The position numbers were made by a program, and so were the translations under genes. DNA of 47,228 nt, from the NCBI GenBank assembly GCA_003223315.1, contig QHYR01000252.1:1-47228 (forward strand). Reading direction: 5' to 3'. The stretch is from Acidobacteriota bacterium (lineage in GTDB: Bacteria; Acidobacteriota; Terriglobia; Acidiferrales; UBA7541). The stretch's first letter is position 1; each line of letters starts with the position of its first letter. Positions 22,823-30,976 of this stretch are shown in pieces. The notes beneath the pieces were generated by a model, which saw only the letters and a list, made by a program, of their open reading frames with translations, searched no databases and was not told the origin of the DNA.

Positions 22823-24428
22823 TTCGGTGCGTGTTCGTCTGACGCTGTGGTACACGGGCGTGCTCGCGCTCGTACTGATTGGCCTCTCTGCGGGAACGTA
22901 TTGGTTGGTCGCGCGCACCACCGAGCGGCGCACGTTTATTTCGCTGGCGGAAATTTCTCAGGGCTTCCTCACGACGCTGCAATCGGAATACAAAGACCAG
23001 CTCAAAGAGAGAGCGGGACTCGAGGCTCTGCACGCTGCGGCCCAGGAATCCGTGGACGAGTTTCGGTTGCGTGATCATCGCTTTGCCGTGCTCGATTCCG
23101 CCGGCAACGTGCTGGCGGAAAACCAGGCGCTGCCTGCGCCACGCGAGCCGACCGGAGCCGCTTCGCAGCGGGAAATCCCGGGCGAAGTTCTGCGCAATCT
23201 GGTCGCGGGCACCGCCGGAGCGCCGCGCCTGTTGCAAGACCTCACGCTGGGAGACGAGCATTTTCGCGCGCGCGTAACTCAGGCCGAAGTGGGCCCATCG
23301 CCAGTCACCGTCGTGACCATGCAGTCGCTCGAACGCGAGCGCGAGTTGTTGGAAGATATCCGCACGACGTTGCTGTGGGTGATTCCCATTACACTGGTGA
23401 TCGCCAGCGCCGGGGGCTATTTTCTGGCGCGCAAGAGCCTCGCTCCCGTCGTGGCCATGAGCGAGAAAGCGGCGCTCATCGGCGCGCAGAACCTGCACGA
23501 GCGCCTGCCCGTGCTGAATCCGAACGATGAACTGGGCTATCTCGCCAACACGTTCAACGGCCTGCTCGAACGGCTGGACCGTTACTTCGAGCAGCAGCGG
23601 CGCTTCATGGCCGACGCTTCGCACGAGCTGCGCTCGCCCGTGGCCATCATTCGCGGCGAAGCGGAAGTGGCGCTTTCGCAGCCGCGCCCGCCGGAGGAGT
23701 ATCGCGAATCGCTGGCCATCGCGCTCGACGAAGCCAGGCGGCTCTCGCAGATCGTGGACGATCTTTTCACGCTCGCCCGGGCCGATGCGGGCGAATACCC
23801 GCTGCGGCCGCGCGATTTCTATCTTGAGGAACTCGCCGCCGATTGCGTGCGCGCGGCGCGCACCATGGCAGCGGCGCGCGGAATCATGCTCAGCTACGAG
23901 CCCGATGGCGAGATGCCCATCCATGCCGACGAGGCGCTGCTCCGACGGCTGGTGATGAACCTGCTCGACAATGCCATCAAGTTCACCCCTGAAGGAGGGA
24001 AGATCAGCGTCGCCTGCCGGCGTGCGGTCGCCGAATATTCGCTGACCGTTCGGGATAGCGGTCCGGGTATTCCTGCCGAAGCGCGGGAGAAGATTTTCGA
24101 GCGATTTTTTCGCCTCGATCCGGCACGCTCGCCGGCTGCTCGGGGGAGTTCGAATCCAGCGGACTCCGGGGGCGGCGATTCCGGCGCGCCAAAGACGACG
24201 CCGGAATCGGCTGGCGGCGGAACAGCGGGCGCGGGTCTGGGCCTGGCCATCGCCCGCTGGATTGCTGAAGCACATCAAGGCCGGCTGACGCTCGTACAGT
24301 CGGACGCTTCCGGCAGCACGTTCACCGCAATTCTGCCCGCGAACAGCGCGCGCGGCGCAGCGGCCCTGTCGCCCAATGGCGCTGGCGAGGCGAAAGCAGC
24401 GCCCGCAAACCGCAAATCCGCGAGCTGA
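22815..24428 (+). CDS. Sensor histidine kinase
   Basis: 537 residues. TM1 is VLALVLIGLSAGTYWLVA (about 15-33), then a periplasmic domain to about 185, TM2 at LLWVIPITLVIASAGGYFLA, HAMP (AALIGAQNLHERLPVLNPNDELGYLANTFN), and HisKA with ASHELRSPVAIIRGEAEVA. The ATPase has MNLLDNAIKFTPEGG, DSGPGIP, FERFFRLDP and GLGLAIARWI. The ATP lid between the F and G2 boxes carries an extra Gly/Ser/Pro stretch of about 30 residues (near 438-469). It is cotranscribed with the OmpR regulator. The signal is unknown. Confidence 0.92.
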   Translation: MFDSVRVRLTLWYTGVLALVLIGLSAGTYWLVARTTERRTFISLAEISQGFLTTLQSEYKDQLKERAGLEALHAAAQESVDEFRLRDHRFAVLDSAGNVLAENQALPAPREPTGAASQREIPGEVLRNLVAGTAGAPRLLQDLTLGDEHFRARVTQAEVGPSPVTVVTMQSLERERELLEDIRTTLLWVIPITLVIASAGGYFLARKSLAPVVAMSEKAALIGAQNLHERLPVLNPNDELGYLANTFNGLLERLDRYFEQQRRFMADASHELRSPVAIIRGEAEVALSQPRPPEEYRESLAIALDEARRLSQIVDDLFTLARADAGEYPLRPRDFYLEELAADCVRAARTMAAARGIMLSYEPDGEMPIHADEALLRRLVMNLLDNAIKFTPEGGKISVACRRAVAEYSLTVRDSGPGIPAEAREKIFERFFRLDPARSPAARGSSNPADSGGGDSGAPKTTPESAGGGTAGAGLGLAIARWIAEAHQGRLTLVQSDASGSTFTAILPANSARGAAALSPNGAGEAKAAPANRKSAS

Positions 24429-24654
24429 ATCCGCGAGAGGCGTTGTGTCCATTGCATCCGTTCCTCCGCCTGTTAATCGTGCGTTTATCTCGGCCTCTGT
24501 ACTCTCGCCCCAGAACGCAGGCTAGATCGAAATGGCTGACGCTCCGGTGGGGGGCCGATTGCAGGAGCGGCCCGCTCTTCGCCGCGAACGTCACCTACAG
24601 GATGAGCTTCGCGGCGTAAAAAAAGGGAGCGTCAGCCAAAAAAGGAGAGAGTCC

Positions 24655-25026
24655 ATGAAGCGAGCCAAGATATTCGCCGCGGTGATTTACGCAATGCTGG
24701 TTATGGGGACGATGACGTTTGTGCATTTTCCAGAATTGCAGGCCGACGAGGCGCAAGCGAAAATCGGGGCGGAGCAGGCGCGTGCCACGGCGCTGCAGGC
24801 GGTTCCCGGCACGGTAAAGGACAGCGAGCTCGAAAGCGAGCACGGCCGGTTGGTGTATTCATTCGAGATCACGCGGCCGGGGCAGCGCGGCATCACCGAA
24901 GTCAACGTGAGCGCGATGGACGGCTCGATTGTGGACGTGCACCGCGAGCACGCTGGCAAATATCGGAAAGCGGAGCAGTGCCAAAACGTCGGCTCCCAAT
25001 CCTCATCCCATCGGGACCTGCTGTGA
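24655..25026 (+). CDS. PepSY-domain secreted protein
   Basis: 123 residues from ATG 24655 (AGGAGAGAG just upstream). There is a hydrophobic export signal (IFAAVIYAMLVMGTMTFV), then a PepSY unit: ARATALQAVPGTVKDSELE, LVYSFEITRP, ITEVNVSAMDGSIVDVHRE. PepSY proteins are periplasmic inhibitors or stress-associated factors. Its place right after the histidine kinase suggests it belongs to that regulon. The Ser/Gln-rich last 20 residues are not family-like. Confidence 0.78.
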   Translation: MKRAKIFAAVIYAMLVMGTMTFVHFPELQADEAQAKIGAEQARATALQAVPGTVKDSELESEHGRLVYSFEITRPGQRGITEVNVSAMDGSIVDVHREHAGKYRKAEQCQNVGSQSSSHRDLL

Positions 25027-25096
25027 CAATTCCAGCACGCGCGATTTTTTTACCGCGGGAGTGCTCGCGATCGAGAGGCGCGCGCCGGGTTGCGGG

Positions 25097-25669
25097 CTAG
25101 CTCTGGCCCTTACTTTCCTTCGGCCGCTGCCCGTGCCCGATGGCAACGTAGGTGACCGTATCCCAGGCATTGTGAATCCCCACGAACAGCAGCAGGAGCG
25201 TGGTCCCAGCGATCACGAACAGAGACCACGTTCGATACCACGCGAGCAGGATCGCTCCGCCTAACAACGTTGCGTACGCAACCAGCGGAAGCACCGCATA
25301 CCAAACCCAGTCCTCGGCATCCGGTTTATAACCGGTCTGCCGCCTCACGTGCCTGATGAACATCATCGCGTAGACCACCCCCGCCGCCCCGCTGGCCCCC
25401 AGCGCAAGCCCGGCGCCGGAGAGCGCGGGCCAGGGCGCGCTCAGGATCGCCGAAATGAGCAGCGCCGCAGAGAAGTGCACCACCGTTGGGGTACCGAACG
25501 CGCGAACCTCCAGCATGCCGCTCAACGCTTCCACTTCCGCGATCAGGGCGATCACCACGAACTGCAGTCCCGTTAGTGCTCCGGCCGACGAGCCGACGAT
25601 GACATAGAAATTCTCCCACTGCGCGAGCAGCGGGCGTGTGGCTTCTGCTAGGACCACGACCTCCTCCAT
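25097..25669 (-). CDS. Polytopic membrane protein of unknown function
   Basis: About 190 residues from ATG 25669 (MEEVVVLAEATRPLLAQWENF). The longer track ORF runs into the divergent amidohydrolase and is unlikely. Hydrophobic segments include YVIVGSSAGALTGLQFVVIALIAE, VHFSAALLISAILSAPWPAL, LALGASGAAGVVYAMMF, VWYAVLPLVAYATLLGGAILLAWY and LFVIAGTTLLLLFVGIHNAWD, giving about five helices. I recognise no transporter or enzyme motif. The divergent gap to the amidohydrolase is about 170 bases. Confidence 0.6.
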   Translation of the reverse strand: MEEVVVLAEATRPLLAQWENFYVIVGSSAGALTGLQFVVIALIAEVEALSGMLEVRAFGTPTVVHFSAALLISAILSAPWPALSGAGLALGASGAAGVVYAMMFIRHVRRQTGYKPDAEDWVWYAVLPLVAYATLLGGAILLAWYRTWSLFVIAGTTLLLLFVGIHNAWDTVTYVAIGHGQRPKESKGQS

Positions 25670-25835
25670 TCTCTCGGGTGCAGAAACAGTACCATGGGCT
25701 GATCCCGTCGCTTCCTTGAGCTGGCTCTTGACGGAAGCCGATGTGTCGGTTTGTGTCGGTTTGTTGACATCGGCAAGCGTCGGGGGATAGACTCCGCGCC
25801 GGATTGGGCCCGAGCGGCTTGATCGTGAGGGAGCG

Positions 25836-27323
25836 ATGATGAACAACATCAATCGGAACGGAAGAGCACAGGGAACGGCGCATAAATCTGTGCGGGCGGG
25901 AGCACGCACGATTTCGGAAGCAGCGGCGCCAGGGCCGCAGCGCGGACTAATGGTCTTGTTTATGCTGGCGGCATGCATGGTGTTGCTGGCGGCCATGACG
26001 GTGGGCGCGCAGGTTCAGCCGCCCCCGGCCCCGTGGCGCGGGGCGGGACCCACGCCGTGCGTCGGTTCTGACGGCGGCATCTACAAATGCCCTCCGGCGC
26101 CGCAAACGATTGCGGTGCGCGCCGGCCGCTTGTTTGACAGCAAGAACGGCACGATGCTGACGAAACAAATGATCGTTCTCCAAGGCGAGCGAATTACCGA
26201 GGTGGGACCCGAGGGTCAGGTGAAGATCCCCGCCGGAGCACAGGTGATTGACCTGAGCCAGGCGACGGTCCTGCCCGGTTTGATCGACGGCCATACGCAC
26301 ATGTTCGACGCGCGCAAACCAAATGGCTCGGCGGAAAATTCCATGGTGCTCGCCATTTCAAACGTGCAGGCCAATCTGCGAGCGGGCTTCACCGCGGCGC
26401 GCGACATGAGCAGCCACGGGAATGGATACGGCGATATTGCCATCCGCGACGCCATCAACCAAGGCCGCATCGACGGGCCCCGGTACCAGGTTTCGACCCT
26501 CGGCATCGTCTGGGGCGCCAAACCCCCGAACCCGGCCGCGCCGGACAATCCCTTGGCCAGCACGGTGGTCCGTTCGGTGGAGGACGCGCGAGCAGCCGTG
26601 CGCGAGCAGATCAAGCATGGCGCGGATTGGATCAAGCTCTTTCCGGCGGGGGCCTATTCGTTCACGCCCACCGGCCCGGCGCAATACGAAGTGACCTATC
26701 CGATGCCCGTCTTGCAGGCGCTGATTGATGAAACGCATCGCCTGGGCAAAAAGACGGGTTGCCACGTCTACGGTGGCGAGGGGCTGAAGAACTCCATCAT
26801 CGCCGGGTGCGACACGATCGAGCACGGCTTCGGCTTGGATCAGGACGAAATCAATATGATGCTGGCCAAGAAACTGTATTACGAGCCGACGTTCCAACGC
26901 TACATCGAGCCGTATATGGATGATAACGACGCGAAAAATACCGGCGGCAAGTATCGCATGATCCCCATTTTCGAGAAGGCCGTGTCCATGGCCGTAAACA
27001 CGAAGGGACTGAAAATCATGGTGGGCAGCGGAGCGGATGGCTCAACCTTCGCGCATGGCACGCAGGCACTCGAATTCGAGATGCTGGTGAAGCATGCCGG
27101 CCTGACTCCGGCGCGGGCCATTCAGAGCGGAACCATGGTGAACGCGGAAGCGCTGGGATGGCAGAACCAGATTGGATCCGTCGAGAAGGGCAAGTACGCA
27201 GACCTGATCGCCGTCTCCGGCGACCCGCTCGCGGACATCACCGAACTTCAGCGGGTGAAATTTGTGATGAAGGGCGGCAAAGTCATCAAGAATGATCTGG
27301 CCGCCACGAACCCTGGAACGTAA
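25836..27323 (+). CDS. Secreted amidohydrolase family protein
   Basis: 495 residues. An N-terminal leader (RGLMVLFMLAACMVLLAAMTVGAQ) with a long N-region suggests export or membrane anchoring. Metal-site motifs of the imidazolonepropionase-like/prolidase-like amidohydrolases are present: LPGLIDGHTHMFD (HxH), a lysine-region GADWIKLFPAG, KTGCHVYGG, CDTIEHGFG and MVGSGADGSTFAHG (metal Asp). The C-terminal composite strand is YADLIAVSGDPLADI. A periplasmic peptidase- or lactonase-like hydrolase is likely. Start uncertain between the two adjacent ATGs (25836/25839). Confidence 0.85.
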   Translation: MMNNINRNGRAQGTAHKSVRAGARTISEAAAPGPQRGLMVLFMLAACMVLLAAMTVGAQVQPPPAPWRGAGPTPCVGSDGGIYKCPPAPQTIAVRAGRLFDSKNGTMLTKQMIVLQGERITEVGPEGQVKIPAGAQVIDLSQATVLPGLIDGHTHMFDARKPNGSAENSMVLAISNVQANLRAGFTAARDMSSHGNGYGDIAIRDAINQGRIDGPRYQVSTLGIVWGAKPPNPAAPDNPLASTVVRSVEDARAAVREQIKHGADWIKLFPAGAYSFTPTGPAQYEVTYPMPVLQALIDETHRLGKKTGCHVYGGEGLKNSIIAGCDTIEHGFGLDQDEINMMLAKKLYYEPTFQRYIEPYMDDNDAKNTGGKYRMIPIFEKAVSMAVNTKGLKIMVGSGADGSTFAHGTQALEFEMLVKHAGLTPARAIQSGTMVNAEALGWQNQIGSVEKGKYADLIAVSGDPLADITELQRVKFVMKGGKVIKNDLAATNPGT

Positions 27324-27359
27324 GCCGATTGGCTTGCGCCTTTAGGCCGACTTTTCGGC
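27322..27359 (+). terminator. Two consecutive hairpins at the amidohydrolase stop
   Basis: AAGCC-GATT-GGCTT begins inside the stop codon (27322-27335), followed by GCCGA-CTTT-TCGGC (27346-27359). There is no long U-tract, so termination strength is uncertain. Confidence 0.4.
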
Positions 27360-27445
27360 TGCTATCGCTCTTGCTATATCAGCACTCTGCTCCCAGAATA
27401 ACTTCCGGGTGGGCCGGAGAACCTTTCTGAGGCGGTGCGGGTAAT

Positions 27446-28441
27446 TTGCCGCCGCCCGGCCCACAAACCACCATGGAAATCGCAAGATCCCCTCTACGCA
27501 CGCGGGGTTTACGAAGCCTTGGTGTCTTGCTGATCGCCATGAGCGGGTACTTTTTCCCCTTCCCCCTTCCGGCGCAAGACCAAGGCCAGGAGGCCATTCG
27601 CGTGGACGTGAACCTGGTCATGATTGACACGACCGTCAAGAACAAGAGCGGGCAAATCATGGCCGATCTGAAAAAAAACGACTTCGAGGTTCGCGAAGAT
27701 GGCGCGGCGCAAAAGCTAACCGTCTTTAGCCGCGACGAATTTCCTCTCAATGTGGCGCTGGTGCTGGATCTGAGCGATTCCATTGGCCCGTTCCTGGTCC
27801 CCTTGCGTGACGCCGCGAGCACGGCTCTGGCAGCTCTCAAGAGCGAAGACGAGGTGGCGCTGTTTACGTTTTCCAACGAAGCCCAATTGAGCGCGCCCTT
27901 CACGAAGGACAAGGCCAAGATTGCCGAGCAGATCAATACGTTCCAGGCGAGCGGCGCCACCAATATCAACGACGGCATCTTCGACGCCGCCAAGTATTTT
28001 CTGGAGACCATGCCGCAGGGACGCCGGGTGGTCCTTTTGATCAGCGATGACGTGGGCACCGACGCCGGCGGAGAAGGCACGCGCGACATCGTCACGGAAA
28101 TGATCGCGGCAGACGCCACGCTCTATAATTTGAAGGTGCCGGGCAATAACCCGCCGGCCATGCGCTTCGCCGCGGGGCTGATTAAGGGGTTGGTGGACAT
28201 TCACAAAGTAACGGAAGAGACGGGAGGCGAGATCTTCGACGTGCAGAACATGGCCTCTCTCGATTCCACCTTCCGCGCGCTGATCGAGCGGATCAAGACG
28301 CGCTACACGCTGGGATACTACACGTCCGCCAATGGAGCCGAGGGCAAACCACACAAGCTGGACGTTCGCCTGGCGGCGTCGTTCGGGAAGAAGGGACGCG
28401 ATTACGCCATTTTGGCCAAGCGCGGCTATTTCATTCCCTGA
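27446..28441 (+). CDS. VWFA-related secreted protein
   Basis: 331 residues (TTG 27446; ATG 27473 is equally plausible and gives MEIARSPLRTRGL). There is a signal peptide (LGVLLIAMSGYFFPFPLPAQ), then a beta-sandwich lead-in IRVDVNLVMIDTTVKNKSG typical of the VWFA-related family that is expanded in Acidobacteria. A VWA domain follows with the MIDAS DLSDS motif (VALVLDLSDSIG), SGATNINDGIF and VLLISDDVGTD. It ends RYTLGYYTSANGAEGKPHKLDVRL. Probably an extracytoplasmic adhesion or ligand-binding protein; function unknown. Confidence 0.88.
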   Translation: MPPPGPQTTMEIARSPLRTRGLRSLGVLLIAMSGYFFPFPLPAQDQGQEAIRVDVNLVMIDTTVKNKSGQIMADLKKNDFEVREDGAAQKLTVFSRDEFPLNVALVLDLSDSIGPFLVPLRDAASTALAALKSEDEVALFTFSNEAQLSAPFTKDKAKIAEQINTFQASGATNINDGIFDAAKYFLETMPQGRRVVLLISDDVGTDAGGEGTRDIVTEMIAADATLYNLKVPGNNPPAMRFAAGLIKGLVDIHKVTEETGGEIFDVQNMASLDSTFRALIERIKTRYTLGYYTSANGAEGKPHKLDVRLAASFGKKGRDYAILAKRGYFIP

Positions 28442-28538
28442 TTCCGCCGCTCCGCCTTAAGCCCGGTTTGCTGCGCATCTGGCGCCGCGTATGCGGGTCG
28501 CGGCAATGAATTGCACTTGGACTTGCCGTTAACCCGAG

Positions 28539-29036
28539 TTATCCGGCTTTGACTTCAGCGAGGGTGCTCGAGTTCTCTGACTTCCCTAGGCGTTCCAGCA
28601 AGCGCTGTCGCAACTTGCCCAGGCTTCGGTTCAACGGATTGCTGCGCTCGAGAAACGGCAGGACCGGTAAGCACCGTTGTCCAAGTTTGCCACGCATTTG
28701 CTTTATGCGAGCATCGAATGCGCAGTATCTGGAGGCGGCATCAAGTGTCTCAACAGCATCCCTGCGCCGCGCGGCAGACATATAGACTTCAGCCAGGTTC
28801 AGGTATAGCTGCGGCTCGTTGCGCTTCATGCCGATGGCTTTTCTGCAAAGTTCCACGGGAGCCGGCCACTTCTGGAGGGCACGGGCCATGGACACTCCCA
28901 GAAACGAAAGGTAATAGGGGTTTTGTTGCTTCAATTCGACGGCGTGCTGCAAATATTCAACAGCCTCGGCTGAATACCCCTTTCGCAAAAGCGCGATCCC
29001 CTGTTTGAATTCGACAAGACCAGAATCGTCCGCCAT
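28539..29036 (-). CDS. TPR-repeat protein
   Basis: About 165 residues from ATG 29036 (MADDSGLVEFKQG; AAGGA about 11 bases upstream). Two to three tetratricopeptide units are seen: FKQGIALLRKGYSAEAVEYLQHAVELKQQNP, YYLSFLGVSMARAL and PQLYLNLAEVYMSAARRRDAVETLD. The tail is basic and not repeat-like. There is no signal peptide, so it is cytoplasmic. GC content looks lower than the neighbours. Convergent with the VWFA-related gene. Confidence 0.75.
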   Translation of the reverse strand: MADDSGLVEFKQGIALLRKGYSAEAVEYLQHAVELKQQNPYYLSFLGVSMARALQKWPAPVELCRKAIGMKRNEPQLYLNLAEVYMSAARRRDAVETLDAASRYCAFDARIKQMRGKLGQRCLPVLPFLERSNPLNRSLGKLRQRLLERLGKSENSSTLAEVKAG

Positions 29037-29131
29037 GGTTTCTTGGAGTCCTTTCTTCGGCTGGGATGAGAGGCAACTTGACGAAAGTCGACCCTGGTGG
29101 GCCAATTTAGAGCCTGCTTCACGGCAAATCT

Positions 29132-29149
29132 ACTGTTCTAAGGAACAGT
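29132..29149. promoter_or_regulatory. Inverted repeat ACTGTTC-N4-GAACAGT
   Basis: A perfect 7-base inverted repeat with a 4-base spacer, 96 bases ahead of the TPR gene start. It could be an operator or an RNA hairpin. Confidence 0.3.
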
Positions 29150-29218
29150 TCAGAGACAGGGGATCTGCCCCGGCCAATTAGCGAGCCTCATTGCTCCTGG
29201 GACACGCTGGCGTTCAAT

Positions 29219-29252
29219 AGACTGAGGTCAGATGTAGACTGAGGTCAGATGT
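29219..29252. repeat. Exact 17-bp tandem duplication agactgaggtcagatgt x2
   Basis: Two identical adjacent copies (29219-29235 and 29236-29252) just beyond the stop of the DUF5818-like gene. Confidence 0.85.
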
Positions 29253-29279
29253 GATGCAGCGCCGGCCCCAATACGCGGC

Positions 29280-29645
29280 TCATTTCGCAGCGGTGATCGA
29301 GTCAGCCTGGATGGTCTTGGTCTTGGCGTCCAGCGTGCCGATGACCTTGACTTTTTGTCCCGCGAATTTTTCCGGCGTGCGCTGGTCGTTTAGGGTGTAC
29401 GTGTTTTTGCCGTCATACAGAACGTACGCGGCGCCATGAACACTGACGCAGGCCATGGTGCACGCGGCGTCGGTCGGCCCCATTTGCATCTGGGAATGAT
29501 CCGCTTTGGCGCACATGCTGTCCGTGATTGTGCCGGTGAAGGTTTGCTTGGGCGGAGCTGCCCGCAGTGCCGCAACGGCGAGAAGACTCAAGGCAAGACT
29601 GCCGCGGACCCCGATCCTTATGAAACACATCGTTATGAGGCGCAT
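29280..29645 (-). CDS. DUF5818-like small secreted protein
   Basis: 121 residues from ATG 29645 (GAGGGGGAG just upstream). The signal region is RIGVRGSLALSLLAVAALRA. The mature part has FTGTITDSMCAKADHSQMQMG, CTMACVSVHGAAYVLYDGKNTYTL, KFAGQKVKVIGTLDAKTKTIQADSI, an OB-like small domain frequent in Acidobacteria. Three cysteines and a His/Met pair could bind a metal, which is speculative. The 17-bp duplication lies just downstream. Confidence 0.75.
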   Translation of the reverse strand: MRLITMCFIRIGVRGSLALSLLAVAALRAAPPKQTFTGTITDSMCAKADHSQMQMGPTDAACTMACVSVHGAAYVLYDGKNTYTLNDQRTPEKFAGQKVKVIGTLDAKTKTIQADSITAAK

Positions 29646-29802
29646 CGCTCCCCCTCTCGTCATTCCCAGCCCGCGGGCTTCTCGCGCCAAAGTCCCCGCT
29701 CCTCGCCGCGAGTGTGTTCCTTACCGCGAAAAGTGCTTAACAAAGTCCGCTGTTCGCGCCCGAGTACTCCCGCGGCGGGCGAGGAAGCTCGCCTAAGCGC
29801 CC

Positions 29803-29820
29803 GCCCGTTTGCCGACGGGC
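29803..29820 (-). terminator. GC-rich hairpin GCCCGT-N6-ACGGGC
   Basis: A 6-bp perfect stem 36-50 bases downstream of the minus-strand gene ending at 29856. It may be a transcript end, but no U-run follows. Confidence 0.3.
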
Positions 29821-29855
29821 CGGTTAGAAGCCCGCCACTTTCCCGACGGAGTCTT

Positions 29856-30395
29856 CTACTCGCCCGGAGTCATGAGGTGCGCGGTCGACGTTCCCGCATT
29901 CATAATCCACACGCCCTGTCCGGCTTTGTCGGGCAGTCCGGTGGATTGCGTCGTGGCGCCCGGCACGGCGATGGTCATGTGCATGCGCGCGTGCTCCTGG
30001 TCAGCGCCCATGAAGTGGTACCACACCGACCCGTATTGGGGCTTCAAGCGCGTCCCATCCTTTTCCGCGGCATCGAGCAAGTCCTTGGTCTTGTCGCCCT
30101 GGGCCTCAAACTTGAGGTTCTGAGCGACGCGGTCCAGGTTGGCCATGGTGGTGCACTCCACGGTAAACGGCGGATGTTTCGGCATGCCCGACAGGTCGTA
30201 GCAGGCCAGGTTGTTTGTGCCTTTCTTTAATGTGTCGTAGGTGAAGTCCGGCTTCCACTTGATCACGCCGGCCGCTTCGCGGAGATTGGCGGGCAGGGCG
30301 AGCACGGCCTTCGCCGCGGCGTCGTCCGGCGCCTGCGCCAACGCGCTGATCGAAACCGCGATTACTCCGAGGGCCAACAAGGCAAGGCGTTTCAT
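29856..30395 (-). CDS. Secreted protein of unknown function
   Basis: 179 residues with a clean signal peptide (MKRLALLALGVIAVSISALAQA) and GGAGG ahead of the ATG. The mature part includes VIKWKPDFTYDTLKKGTNNLACYDLSG, ECTTMANLDRVAQNLKF and SVWYHFMGADQEHARMHMTIAVPGATTQSTGLP. It resembles uncharacterised Acidobacterial/Proteobacterial periplasmic proteins, with no enzyme motif I can name. Separated from the DUF5818-like gene by about 210 bases. Confidence 0.7.
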   Translation of the reverse strand: MKRLALLALGVIAVSISALAQAPDDAAAKAVLALPANLREAAGVIKWKPDFTYDTLKKGTNNLACYDLSGMPKHPPFTVECTTMANLDRVAQNLKFEAQGDKTKDLLDAAEKDGTRLKPQYGSVWYHFMGADQEHARMHMTIAVPGATTQSTGLPDKAGQGVWIMNAGTSTAHLMTPGE

Positions 30396-30523
30396 TCGAA
30401 ACCTCCAATTGATATGCGCAAATTTAAGCGTCGAGCGCCGCAGTATAACACGTCAAGATAGCCGTTTGGCGATGCAGAACTAATCGGCTCCGCGGCCGTG
30501 CGGTTCCAAATACGCGCCTCCGC

Positions 30524-30529
30524 TATAAT
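30524..30529 (+). promoter_or_regulatory. Possible -10 element TATAAT
   Basis: A consensus TATAAT 73 bases before the ATG at 30602. No good -35. The leader contains GGGC-ACTGAGA-GCCC, a small stem-loop. Confidence 0.35.
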
Positions 30530-30601
30530 GCGACTGCCAGACCCGGGCACTGAGAGCCCGCTACAACAGGCTCCGCGTGGCAAGGCGCAAAGGGAGGAGC
30601 G

Positions 30602-30898
30602 ATGATCGTCGTGCGAGACGTCTTCCAGATCGAACCCGAAAAGATGAAGCAGGCTAAAGACGAAATCAAGCAGCACCGCCAGCTCACCGCGCCGCTGGGT
30701 TATCGCCTGACGCGCGTAATGACCGATCTGAGCGGCGACTTCTACACCCTTGTGTTTGAAAGCGAATTTGCCAGTCTGGCCGACTACGAAAAGGCGCTCA
30801 AAAATATTCTTGCCGACAAAAGCTGGCAGGCGTCCTACGGGCGGCTGCGGAAGATGATTCGCAGCGGCCGCCGCGAAATCTATACCGTCGTGGATTAG
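30602..30898 (+). CDS. Dimeric alpha/beta-barrel (NIPSNAP-like) protein
   Basis: 98 residues with GGGAGGAG just upstream: MIVVRDVFQIEPEKMKQAKDE, GYRLTRVMTDLSGDFYTLVFESEFASLADYEKAL, then YGRLRKMIRSGRREIYTVVD. Two beta-alpha-beta halves and the length fit the dimeric ferredoxin-like superfamily (NIPSNAP, Dabb). Function unknown. Its position 78 bases before the FAD monooxygenase suggests joint expression. Confidence 0.72.
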   Translation: MIVVRDVFQIEPEKMKQAKDEIKQHRQLTAPLGYRLTRVMTDLSGDFYTLVFESEFASLADYEKALKNILADKSWQASYGRLRKMIRSGRREIYTVVD

Positions 30899-30976
30899 CG
30901 CGTGGCGCGCGCTTAAGGCCGATTCGAGCCAGGATTCGAGAGCACGCGTTCATTCGGAGATGAAGGGCTAAGGTCA

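Noticed and set aside
24144-24157. tRNA T-loop-like GGGAGTTCGAATCC
   Set aside because: It lies inside the histidine kinase reading frame and has no matching T-stem, acceptor stem or anticodon arm around it.
22650-24452. 600-residue minus-strand ORF
   Set aside because: Antisense to the OmpR/histidine kinase operon; no recognisable domain.
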